DNA of 6,043 nt from an uncultured Erysipelotrichaceae bacterium (GTDB taxonomy: Bacteria > Bacillota_I > Bacilli_A > RF39 > UBA660), in assembly GCA_902767005.1 (NCBI GenBank), contig CACXFY010000155.1, positions 1 to 6,043 of the forward strand, given 5' to 3'. Under the pieces are notes generated by a model, which saw only the letters and a program-made list of their open reading frames with translations, was not told the DNA's origin and did no database searches. Below are positions 1 through 5,542 of the stretch, one piece after another. Position numbers and translations under genes: made by a program. Within the stretch, counting starts at the first letter, position 1, and every line of letters starts with the position of its first letter.

Positions 1-104
1 GTTAAAATAGCTGCTGGAATAAGGGCAACAGTAGCATTTTTAGCACCACTTATTCTAATAGTACCAGATAAGTCTTTTCCACCTAATACTTCCATTACTT
101 TCAT
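1..104 (-). CDS. murA: UDP-N-acetylglucosamine 1-carboxyvinyltransferase, N-terminal fragment
   Basis: Only the first 34 codons are present; the gene runs off the left edge. MurA transfers enolpyruvate from phosphoenolpyruvate to UDP-GlcNAc, the first committed step of peptidoglycan synthesis in the cytoplasm. The visible residues contain the family's N-terminal signature: a GGKDLSG stretch at about residues 8-14, then ISGAKNA at about 18-24, which holds the conserved Lys-Asn pair that contacts substrate, then the ALIPAAIL helix. The start is the ATG at 104-102, preceded by a strong AAAGGAGGA ribosome binding site at 119-111, seven bases away from the GGAGG core. A second ATG three codons in (95-93) is less well placed. 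The gene has its own promoter behind the prmC terminator. Many Bacilli carry two paralogues (MurA and MurZ), and this fragment cannot tell which one this is. The active-site Cys loop lies outside the window. Confidence 0.93.
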   Translation of the reverse strand, partial: MKVMEVLGGKDLSGTIRISGAKNATVALIPAAIL

Positions 105-110
105 ATAATC

Positions 111-119
111 TCCTCCTTT
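111..119 (-). promoter_or_regulatory. Ribosome binding site of murA
   Basis: On the minus strand the bases read AAAGGAGGA. The GGAGG core (116-112) lies seven bases before the ATG at 104. It fixes that ATG as the start rather than the in-frame ATG at 95. Confidence 0.85.
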
Positions 120-148
120 AATATTTCTTTTTACTCTTTCCCAATTTA

Positions 149-177
149 ATCATAAATTTCTTTATATTTTTTGTCAA
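149..177 (-). promoter_or_regulatory. Sigma-A-type promoter of murA
   Basis: The minus strand shows TTGACA at 177-172 (a perfect -35 consensus), a 17-base spacer at 171-155, and TATGAT at 154-149 (one mismatch from TATAAT). Transcription should start near position 142, leaving a leader of roughly 40 bases before the murA ATG. The -35 box lies immediately past the prmC terminator hairpin, so the murA promoter begins where the upstream unit ends. This is the best-matching promoter in the window. The assignment rests on sequence alone. Confidence 0.8.
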
Positions 178-218
178 TAAAATAACTGTTTTATGTAAAT
201 ATAAAACAGTTATTTGAC
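173..218 (-). terminator. Intrinsic terminator of the prfA-prmC unit
   Basis: A perfect 15-bp inverted repeat, 201-215 paired with 180-194, encloses a six-base loop at 195-200. On the minus strand the hairpin is followed by a T-rich stretch (TTTTATTG). The prmC stop codon (212-210) lies inside the 5' arm. A further three pairs (216-218 with 173-175) are possible beyond a bulge. The stem has only two G-C pairs but is long, so termination may be moderate rather than complete. Confidence 0.7.
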
Positions 219-1034
219 GTTTTTTAAGACAAATATCATTCTATTTTTTTCAGATAAGTCTTTTTTTACTTCTATTATTACATTTTCTAAATATTCATTA
301 ATTATGTTAATAATATCATCCTTTTGTTCATAACCTATCTCTAAAGCAATTAAACATTTATCTTTCATATTATTATTAATATTTTTAAAGATTTTTTTAT
401 AACAATCTAAACCATCTACTCCGGCATATAGTGCTAGATGTGGTTCATTGTTTTTTACTATCTCTTCTATTTCTTCATCTTCTTTTATATATGGAGGATT
501 ACTAATAATAATATCGTATTTCTTAGTAATATTTTCTAACATATCATTTTCAATAATATTAGCTTTAGATTTTAGATATTCACAGTTTTTGTGAGTAACT
601 TCTAAGGCTTCAATAGAAATATCTATTAAATCCACAGATTTTGTGGATACTTTTTGTTCTAAAGTAAGTCCTATTACTCCTGAACCAGTTCCTAAATCTA
701 CTATATCCACAGGTTCTGTGAAATATTCATTTATGTACTTAATAGTATTTTCTACTAGTTCTTCTGTTTCAAATCTAGGTATTAAGACTCTTTCATCTAT
801 ATAAAACTTTATTCCATGGAAATTAACATTGCCTATTACATATTGCAATGGTTTACCAGATTCTAGAGCTAAAACTTCTTTTTTATATAATTCTTGTTTT
901 TCTTCGTCTACTTGTTCATCTAGTACTGTTAATAATTCTAAGGGATTTTTATTTAATAATTCTGCTAATAATATTTTGGCATGATCAGAGTGAATATGTT
1001 GTTTAGCAAAGACTAATAATTCTTCGATAGTCAT
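210..1034 (-). CDS. prmC: Peptide chain release factor N5-glutamine methyltransferase
   Basis: PrmC (HemK) uses S-adenosylmethionine to methylate the glutamine of the GGQ motif in release factors 1 and 2, which speeds peptide release. The product is 274 residues from the ATG at 1034, the usual family size. An N-terminal helical domain recognises the release factor and is followed by the linker motif PRFETEELV (from residue 86), a Rossmann-fold SAM-binding motif DLGTGSG (113-119), and the catalytic NPPY tetrapeptide (179-182) that is diagnostic for glutamine N5 methyltransferases. The enzyme lies directly downstream of its substrate gene prfA. The ATG follows the prfA stop as TAAtATG, which suits coupled translation. 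An in-frame GTG at 1043, overlapping the end of prfA, would add three residues and has a weak AAGG upstream; I prefer the ATG but cannot exclude the GTG. The family motif is more often written PRPETE; Phe replaces the second Pro here, which looks tolerable. Confidence 0.96.
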   Translation of the reverse strand: MTIEELLVFAKQHIHSDHAKILLAELLNKNPLELLTVLDEQVDEEKQELYKKEVLALESGKPLQYVIGNVNFHGIKFYIDERVLIPRFETEELVENTIKYINEYFTEPVDIVDLGTGSGVIGLTLEQKVSTKSVDLIDISIEALEVTHKNCEYLKSKANIIENDMLENITKKYDIIISNPPYIKEDEEIEEIVKNNEPHLALYAGVDGLDCYKKIFKNINNNMKDKCLIALEIGYEQKDDIINIINEYLENVIIEVKKDLSEKNRMIFVLKNVK

Positions 1035-1035
1035 A

Positions 1036-2103
1036 TTATTCACTTTCTTCGCCTTGTAGTTTTCTTTTTTGATCTTCTTGGATTAAAGCATTAATTATAT
1101 CATCTAGAGCTCCATCCATTACTCTATCTAGGCTATTAGTTGTATATCCTATTCTATGATCTGTTACTCTATTTTGTGGATAATTATAAGTTCTTATTTT
1201 TTCTGCTCTATCTCCAGTTCCTATTTTACTACGTCTTTCTGCTCCTTCTTTTGCTAATCTTTCTTCTTCTTGTAATTCATAAAGACGTGTTTTTAATACT
1301 TTCATAGCTTGTTCTTTATTTTGTATTTGGCTTCTTTCATTTTGACATGTTACTACTAATCCTGTAGGTAAGTGTGTAATTCTTACTGCTGAATCTGTAG
1401 TATTTACTCCTTGTCCACCACAACCAGATGATCTATAGATATCTATTCTTAAATCACTTGGATTAATTTCTATATCTACATCTTCATCTGCTTCTGGTAT
1501 TACTAATACTGTAGCAGTAGATGTTTGAAGTCTTCCATTTGACTCAGTTACAGGTACTCTTTGTACTCTGTGAGATCCACTTTCATATTTTAATAAAGAG
1601 TAAGCACCTTTACCTTTTATTATTAGTTCTATTTGGCTAAATCCTCCAGCAGTACCATCTATTGAGTTATATACTTGATAAGTAAAGCCTTGTTTTTCAG
1701 CATATCTTGTATACATTCTAAATAAGTCTCCAGCAAAGATATTAGCTTCATCTCCACCAGCTGCTCCACGGATTTCCATTACGACATTCTTATTATCATT
1801 AGGATCTTTTGGTATTAATAATATTTCTAATTCTCCATCTAACTTAGTTTTTTCTTCTTCTAAATCTTTTAATTCTTCTTTAGCCATTTCTCCTAATTCT
1901 GGATCTTTTATCATTTCTTTTGCTTCTTCTATATCATTTAAGATCTTTTTATACTTTTTGTAGCAATTTACTATTTCTTCTAGATTAGCCATTTCTTTAG
2001 AATACTCTTTAGTTTTCTTTATATCTGATAAAACTTCTGGTTTTGTTAATTCTTGTTCTAATGATTCATATTTTTGTAATGTTGCCTCTAATCTCTCTAT
2101 CAC
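1036..2103 (-). CDS. prfA: Peptide chain release factor 1
   Basis: RF1 recognises UAA and UAG in the ribosomal A site and triggers peptidyl-tRNA hydrolysis. The product is 355 residues from the GTG at 2103, matching normal RF1 length. In order it has a coiled-coil-rich N-terminal domain (about 1-95), the GAAGGDEA motif (113-120), the codon-reading tripeptide PVT (184-186; the RF1-type PxT rather than the SPF of RF2), and the catalytic GGQ (229-231) in a loop reading SGCGGQGVNTTDSAVRITH. The C-terminal part includes RTYNYPQNRVTDHR, typical of the family. A GTG at 2112 is also in frame, but GAGGTGA at 2115-2109 is a near-perfect ribosome binding site lying five bases before the GTG at 2103, and starting there gives the expected MIERLE-type N-terminus. 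The gene forms an operon with prmC. Because every visible stop in this window is TAA, RF1 could terminate all of these genes. Confidence 0.97.
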   Translation of the reverse strand: MIERLEATLQKYESLEQELTKPEVLSDIKKTKEYSKEMANLEEIVNCYKKYKKILNDIEEAKEMIKDPELGEMAKEELKDLEEEKTKLDGELEILLIPKDPNDNKNVVMEIRGAAGGDEANIFAGDLFRMYTRYAEKQGFTYQVYNSIDGTAGGFSQIELIIKGKGAYSLLKYESGSHRVQRVPVTESNGRLQTSTATVLVIPEADEDVDIEINPSDLRIDIYRSSGCGGQGVNTTDSAVRITHLPTGLVVTCQNERSQIQNKEQAMKVLKTRLYELQEEERLAKEGAERRSKIGTGDRAEKIRTYNYPQNRVTDHRIGYTTNSLDRVMDGALDDIINALIQEDQKRKLQGEESE

Positions 2104-2108
2104 TTGTT

Positions 2109-2115
2109 TCACCTC
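2109..2115 (-). promoter_or_regulatory. Ribosome binding site that sets the prfA start
   Basis: On the minus strand the bases read GAGGTGA, matching seven consecutive bases of the anti-Shine-Dalgarno complement, five bases before the GTG at 2103. The upstream in-frame GTG at 2112-2110 lies inside this site, which argues against its being the start. Confidence 0.75.
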
Positions 2116-2128
2116 ATTTAACGTCCTT

Positions 2129-2137
2129 ATTATAACA
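2129..2137 (-). promoter_or_regulatory. Extended -10 promoter of prfA-prmC
   Basis: The minus strand reads TGTTATAAT at 2137-2129: a perfect TATAAT with the extended TG motif one base upstream. The expected -35 position (about 2152-2157) falls in the T-run of the rpoE terminator and matches TTGACA poorly, so the extended -10 would have to carry recognition. Transcription should begin near 2122-2124, leaving a leader of about 20 bases. Confidence 0.7.
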
Positions 2138-2148
2138 TAAATTAAAGA

Positions 2149-2176
2149 AGAAAAAAACTAGATTATTCTTCTAGTT
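2149..2176 (-). terminator. Intrinsic terminator of rpoE
   Basis: On the minus strand, AACTAGA (2176-2170) and TCTAGTT (2162-2156) form a 7-bp stem around a seven-base loop (2169-2163), followed by a T-run (2157-2151, sharing its first bases with the stem). The rpoE stop codon TAA (2165-2163) lies in the loop. The stem is short and weak, but the hairpin plus T-run arrangement is standard. Confidence 0.65.
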
Positions 2177-2612
2177 CTAATTCATCTTCATCGATAACTA
2201 CTAAATCTTTTAAATCTTCATTAGTATCATCATCTTGATAACTATCATCATCAGTATCATCAAATTCGTCTTCTTCTATTTCTTCTTCGGTTGTATCTTC
2301 TTCTAATTCTTCCTCTTCTTCATCATCTTCTTCATCTGATGTATATTTAACTCTTTTTTCTGAAGAATGACGATTTCTTAAATCCCAACGACCATCATCT
2401 AATAAGATAAATCTTTTATCAGTAGATAATGCTGTATAGAAATCAGCTATTTTTTTCTCAAAAGTTGATTCTGGTAATTCTAACAAATCAATTATTTTTT
2501 TGAATAAATCAGCTGTATTTATTGTTCTTTTTCTATCTTCTAAAATCATATAAGCAATATCTTTATTGGATAATAATTCTAGTTCTTCTTTTTTCATTTT
2601 CTTTAGACTCAT
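2163..2612 (-). CDS. rpoE: DNA-directed RNA polymerase delta subunit
   Basis: Delta is an accessory RNA polymerase subunit of Bacilli that promotes enzyme recycling and displacement of nucleic acids and helps the polymerase respond to changing initiating NTP levels. The product has 149 residues from the ATG at 2612. The N-terminal part (about 1-82) is the HARE-HTH fold, with the helix NKDIAYMILEDRKRTINTADLF and the conserved GRWDLR strand end near 75-80. Residues 93-149 form a highly acidic, presumably disordered tail, about two thirds Asp or Glu, ending in the VVIDEDELELEE segment. The short basic stretch EKRVK (85-89) before the tail is thinner than the Lys-rich tract of the Bacillus subtilis protein, which is somewhat longer overall. 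An ATG at 2630 is in frame but contains the ribosome binding site (GGAGG at 2624-2620, seven bases before 2612), so 2612 is the real start. The gene has its own promoter and terminator. Confidence 0.93.
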   Translation of the reverse strand: MSLKKMKKEELELLSNKDIAYMILEDRKRTINTADLFKKIIDLLELPESTFEKKIADFYTALSTDKRFILLDDGRWDLRNRHSSEKRVKYTSDEEDDEEEEELEEDTTEEEIEEDEFDDTDDDSYQDDDTNEDLKDLVVIDEDELELEE

Positions 2613-2619
2613 GATAAAG

Positions 2620-2624
2620 CCTCC
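2620..2624 (-). promoter_or_regulatory. Ribosome binding site that sets the rpoE start
   Basis: GGAGG on the minus strand lies seven bases upstream of the ATG at 2612. It lies within the codons that would follow the upstream ATG at 2630, so the longer reading (six extra residues, MTGGFI) is most likely leader and not protein. Confidence 0.85.
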
Positions 2625-2650
2625 AGTCATTAATAAATTTCACAAGTAAA

Positions 2651-2679
2651 CTTATAACATATATTTATTATAAATACAA
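2651..2679 (-). promoter_or_regulatory. Probable promoter of rpoE
   Basis: The minus strand shows TTGTAT at 2679-2674, a 17-base spacer, and TATAAG at 2656-2651 with an extended TG at 2659-2658. Transcription would start near 2644, giving a leader of about 30 bases. An AT-only palindrome (2662-2676) lies in the spacer. The match is reasonable but the region is so AT-rich that chance resemblance is possible. Confidence 0.6.
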
Positions 2680-2688
2680 TACTTTTTT

Positions 2689-3333
2689 TTATTTTATACG
2701 TGGTAAGAAATACTTCCACTCTTTTTTAGCTATTTCTTGTTCTTTTAATATACCTTGTTCTATACCTTCGTTGAAGTCTTCTATTTCTTTTATTTCGTCA
2801 CTATTTGTATAAATATTATACTTAAATGCAAGCATTCTTTTTATTAAATCAACTTGGCTATTTAAGTCTTCTTTTGGCATATTATAAGCTTGTTGAGAAT
2901 TATATAATATTTCTGGTAATAGATTAGTTATATATATAATTCCATCTAGACCAGAAGCTTCATATTCTTCTTTATAAAGACTATCAATTCTTTTAAACAT
3001 ATGAATATATGTTTCTATATATGGTTTTATATGTTTAACTATAACTTCGTCTTTTGGCATGAATTGTGTTAATATTTCTTTTACTTTTAAATATTTATTT
3101 CCTACTTTAATTTCTGTTTCATCTTCAAATATTGAATTAATAACATCATTCATGAAGTGTTTATCATATTTTGAAGATAATACTACTAATTGTTCTCTAG
3201 TACTTAATAAATATTTCTCTATAAGTCTATTTCCTTCTTCTTCTTTTGTTTCCTTTTTTATTCTTTTCTTAGATATTTTACTGTAATCTTGTAATATTCC
3301 TTCTTGAATACTACTATAACTTTGTTTTTCCAT
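2689..3333 (-). CDS. Hypothetical protein of unknown family between argS and rpoE
   Basis: I do not recognise this 214-residue product. It has no signal peptide, no hydrophobic segment long enough to cross a membrane, and no catalytic motif I can name, so it is probably cytoplasmic. It looks mostly helical. The first 35 residues are strongly charged, with a basic cluster SKKRIKKETKEEE at about 21-33. The middle (about 36-175) has amphipathic helices with regular Leu/Ile and several Tyr (for example YIETYIHMFKRI near 105-116). The end is KKEWKYFLPRIK. It begins eight bases after the argS stop, the same spacing style as an operon gene, but no Shine-Dalgarno sequence precedes the ATG, so it may depend on ribosomes finishing argS. 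No terminator is visible after it, so transcription may continue into rpoE. The uninterrupted length and the codon use shared with its neighbours support a real gene. A structural, ribosome- or polymerase-related role would only be a guess from position. Confidence 0.85.
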   Translation of the reverse strand: MEKQSYSSIQEGILQDYSKISKKRIKKETKEEEGNRLIEKYLLSTREQLVVLSSKYDKHFMNDVINSIFEDETEIKVGNKYLKVKEILTQFMPKDEVIVKHIKPYIETYIHMFKRIDSLYKEEYEASGLDGIIYITNLLPEILYNSQQAYNMPKEDLNSQVDLIKRMLAFKYNIYTNSDEIKEIEDFNEGIEQGILKEQEIAKKEWKYFLPRIK

Positions 3334-3341
3334 AATTATTA

Positions 3342-5090
3342 TTACATTTTATCAGGTATCTCGATTGCTAAAAGATTTAACAATAGTGTGTTTACTTTGT
3401 GTACTATTTTAGTCAATACTAACCATGATTCTTGTAATTGTTCATCCCCCTCAGTTAATACTTTGTTTTCAGCATAGAATTTATTATATAAAGATGTAAT
3501 CTTATATAAATATTCCGCTATTTCATTTAAAGCTTTTGCTTCTAATGATTTATCTAAAACAGAAGTTAGATTTAAGACATTTAGTGCTATATCTTCTTCT
3601 GTTAAAGAACTAATTTTAGACATTTTGTCTTGTTTTAAGTCTTTTGCTTTATTTAATAAAGACTTCATTCTAATAGTTGAATATAGTAAATATGGTCCAG
3701 TCTTTCCTTCTAAATCAGAAAACTTTTCTACTTCAAAGACATAATCAGTTCCTCTAAATGGTAATAAGTCAGCATATTTTAAAGCAGCTATAGCTACTTT
3801 TTTAGCAACTTCATCTTTTTCATCTTCTTTGATTGATTCATTTGATATCTTCTTGTATGTTTCTTCATATACTAAATCAATTAATTGTTTTAGAGTCATT
3901 ATGCCGCCATCTCTAGTTTTAAATGGTTTTCCATCTTTTCCATTCATAGTACCAAAACCAATATGTTCTAATACTACATCATCATCTACTAATTCTGCTT
4001 TTCTTGTTGCTCTAAAGATTTGATCAAAGTGAAGTGATTGTCTTCCATCTACGACATACCATATTTCTTCTGGATCATAATTCTTTTTTCTTTCTAAGAT
4101 AGTTGCTAAATCCGTTGTTTCATATGATGCTGATCCATTAGATTTAATAAATAATAGTGGTGGCATTGGTGCTTTATCTTCGTCTGTCGCAACTTCAATT
4201 ATTTTAGCTCCTTCACTATCTTTTAAGATGTTCTTATCTTGATAAATCTTATTTAATTCATCAAAATATTCCATTTCATCACTTTCACCATTCCATATTT
4301 CAAAATGGACATTTAAATCTTCATAAGTTGCTTTTATATCTGCTTTTGATATATCAACAATCTTTTTCCATAAGTCATAATAACCTCTTTCATGTTGTTG
4401 AATCTTTACTGTTATTATTCTTCCTTCTTCTAGATAGTCTTCATCTTCTTTTGCTTTACTTGATGCTAGTGGATATATTCTCTCTAGGTCTTCATTACTA
4501 ATTGGTAATTCTACTTCAGAATAGTCTCCTTCATATGACTCATCAAAGTATGGAAGATCTGGATACATATCTTTTATTTCTTTTATAACAAAACCTAATG
4601 GTCTTCCATAATCTCCTAAATGAGCATCTCCTAGTGCATCATATCCAAGTAATAGTGCTAATCTTTTAATAGCTTCTCCAATATTAGCACTTCTTAGGTG
4701 TCCTACATGTAAGGCTTTTGCAACATTTGCTCCACCATAATCTATTATTACTTTTTTACTTTCTTTTTTATCTATTAAGACATTTATATCTTCATTTACT
4801 TTATTCATTAATTCTACTAAGTAATCAGCTGTTAGTGATATATTAATAAAACCAGGTCCAGCTATATTAATATTAGTAAATCTTTTATCTTTTTCTAATT
4901 CTTTTACTATATCTTCAGCTATTACATGAGGACTTTTATGATAAGTCTTTGCTAAAGACATAGCGTCATTTATTTGAAATTGACCTAAATCTCTTCTACC
5001 AGATGGTTGAAGTATAAAGCTATCTAGTTCATATCCTGCTTTATTAATAATACTTTTTATATCATTAGTTAATTCTTTTATTAAACTCAT
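3342..5090 (-). CDS. argS: Arginyl-tRNA synthetase
   Basis: This class I synthetase attaches arginine to tRNA-Arg in the cytoplasm; arginyl-tRNA synthetases need the tRNA present to activate the amino acid. The 582-residue product has the N-terminal tRNA-recognition domain (about 1-90, with GPGFINISL at 78-86), the catalytic core with the HIGH-type HVGH (128-131) in GGANVAKALHVGHLRSANIGEA, the loop GKPFKTRDGG (387-396) in place of a canonical KMSKS, and the DALR anticodon-binding domain from about 460 (GKTGPYLLYSTIRMKSLL). The end LLAIEIPDKM matches the usual C-terminus. Lys125, just before HVGH, is the lysine that in family knowledge compensates for a missing KMSK lysine. The start ATG at 5090 overlaps the stop of the upstream gene (TAATG), and AGAGGTGA inside the last codons of that gene supplies the ribosome binding site, so the two are translationally coupled. 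Confidence 0.98.
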   Translation of the reverse strand: MSLIKELTNDIKSIINKAGYELDSFILQPSGRRDLGQFQINDAMSLAKTYHKSPHVIAEDIVKELEKDKRFTNINIAGPGFINISLTADYLVELMNKVNEDINVLIDKKESKKVIIDYGGANVAKALHVGHLRSANIGEAIKRLALLLGYDALGDAHLGDYGRPLGFVIKEIKDMYPDLPYFDESYEGDYSEVELPISNEDLERIYPLASSKAKEDEDYLEEGRIITVKIQQHERGYYDLWKKIVDISKADIKATYEDLNVHFEIWNGESDEMEYFDELNKIYQDKNILKDSEGAKIIEVATDEDKAPMPPLLFIKSNGSASYETTDLATILERKKNYDPEEIWYVVDGRQSLHFDQIFRATRKAELVDDDVVLEHIGFGTMNGKDGKPFKTRDGGIMTLKQLIDLVYEETYKKISNESIKEDEKDEVAKKVAIAALKYADLLPFRGTDYVFEVEKFSDLEGKTGPYLLYSTIRMKSLLNKAKDLKQDKMSKISSLTEEDIALNVLNLTSVLDKSLEAKALNEIAEYLYKITSLYNKFYAENKVLTEGDEQLQESWLVLTKIVHKVNTLLLNLLAIEIPDKM

Positions 5091-5431
5091 TATTTCACCT
5101 CTATTTTGTATTCAAATTCTTCTTCATTAATACTATATTTTATATAAATATTTGAAGTATTAATGCTTTTTTCTAAGACTTTTATAGTTAGATCTATTCT
5201 ATTTTTTAAATCTCTAACGAAGACATAACCTACTCCTTTATTAAAGTCATAAATCATATCTAATTCATTATTACTCCGTGAAATAGTTTCTTTTTCCATA
5301 TTGAAAACAGTCCTACTATTAGTATCTGGTTCAATAAAAGTAATTTCATTATTTTCTATTGTTCCTTCTACTTCATAAGAATTCTTTACGTAATTAGAAT
5401 GAATTGTAATTTGTAACATATTCTTAGACAT
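5090..5431 (-). CDS. DUF1934 (YwiB-like) beta-barrel protein
   Basis: This 113-residue protein is predicted to be rich in beta strands and lacks a signal peptide or membrane segment. Its pattern fits the DUF1934/YwiB family, thought to have a small calycin-like barrel with no established function: a first strand MLQITIHS, a middle strand pair around TISRSNNELDMIYDF (49-63, matching the family's V-x-R-x-G-x-x-x-M-x-F region), and a final Y-x-I...F-x-Y-x-I-x-V strand (98-112). It is shorter than the usual roughly 140 residues and the consensus is degenerate, so the family call rests partly on context: ywiB lies directly upstream of argS in Bacillus subtilis, and this gene overlaps argS by one base here. 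The start at 5431 is supported by AAAGGAGG with GGAGG eight bases upstream. Other small beta-barrel families remain possible. Confidence 0.68.
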   Translation of the reverse strand: MSKNMLQITIHSNYVKNSYEVEGTIENNEITFIEPDTNSRTVFNMEKETISRSNNELDMIYDFNKGVGYVFVRDLKNRIDLTIKVLEKSINTSNIYIKYSINEEEFEYKIEVK

Positions 5432-5461
5432 AGAAACTGCCTCCTTTAAAATTTCTATTAG

Positions 5462-5470
5462 ATTATATCA
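5462..5470 (-). promoter_or_regulatory. Extended -10 promoter of the DUF1934-argS operon
   Basis: The minus strand reads TGATATAAT at 5470-5462: perfect TATAAT plus extended TG. The -35 position (5490-5485, TAGTAA) is a poor match. Transcription would begin near 5455, about 25 bases before the ATG at 5431. The GGAGG ribosome binding site follows at 5444-5440. Confidence 0.7.
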
Positions 5471-5487
5471 TATTTCTTTGTTTTTTA

Positions 5488-5528
5488 CTATAAAAATTGT
5501 TATTTCTTATATCTTTTTATTTTTATAG
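5488..5528. repeat. 10-bp inverted repeat between divergent promoters
   Basis: CTATAAAAAT at 5488-5497 and its exact reverse complement at 5519-5528 are separated by 21 bases. The left arm covers the edge of the -35 region of the minus-strand promoter, and the right arm lies just inside the spacer of the lemA promoter. This placement would suit an operator, but both arms are almost pure A/T, so chance pairing in this background is a serious alternative. Confidence 0.35.
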
Positions 5529-5533
5529 ATATT

Positions 5534-5542
5534 TGATATAAT
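5534..5542 (+). promoter_or_regulatory. Extended -10 promoter of lemA
   Basis: The plus strand reads TGATATAAT, a perfect TATAAT with extended TG. The -35 position (5514-5519, TTTTTA) is weak. Transcription would start near 5549, leaving a leader of under 20 bases that carries the ribosome binding site GGAGGT at 5555-5560, seven bases (counted from GGAGG) before the ATG at 5567. Confidence 0.7.

Noticed and set aside
2163..2336. Repetitive GAA/GAT-rich stretch considered as a DNA repeat
   Set aside because: It encodes the acidic tail of the delta subunit; the repetition follows from Asp/Glu codons rather than from a repeat element.
2662..2676. AT-only palindrome TATTTAT-T-ATAAATA upstream of rpoE, considered as terminator or operator
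   Set aside because: All pairs are A-T with a one-base centre, there is no T-run after it on the minus strand, and such palindromes are expected in this composition.
3059..3286. Plus-strand open frame of 75 codons
   Set aside because: It is antisense to the unknown gene, has no ribosome binding site, and its Phe/Ser/Leu-rich composition is what the complement of AT-rich, Lys/Glu-rich coding sequence gives.
3600..3630. KMSK string in ArgRS (residues 489-492)
   Set aside because: It lies in the C-terminal anticodon-binding domain, far from the catalytic site. The true position of the KMSKS loop is GKPFKTRDGG at residues 387-396, so this is coincidence.
3829..4023. Plus-strand open frame of 64 codons
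   Set aside because: It lies antisense inside the highly conserved catalytic region of argS and has no initiation signal; a shadow frame.
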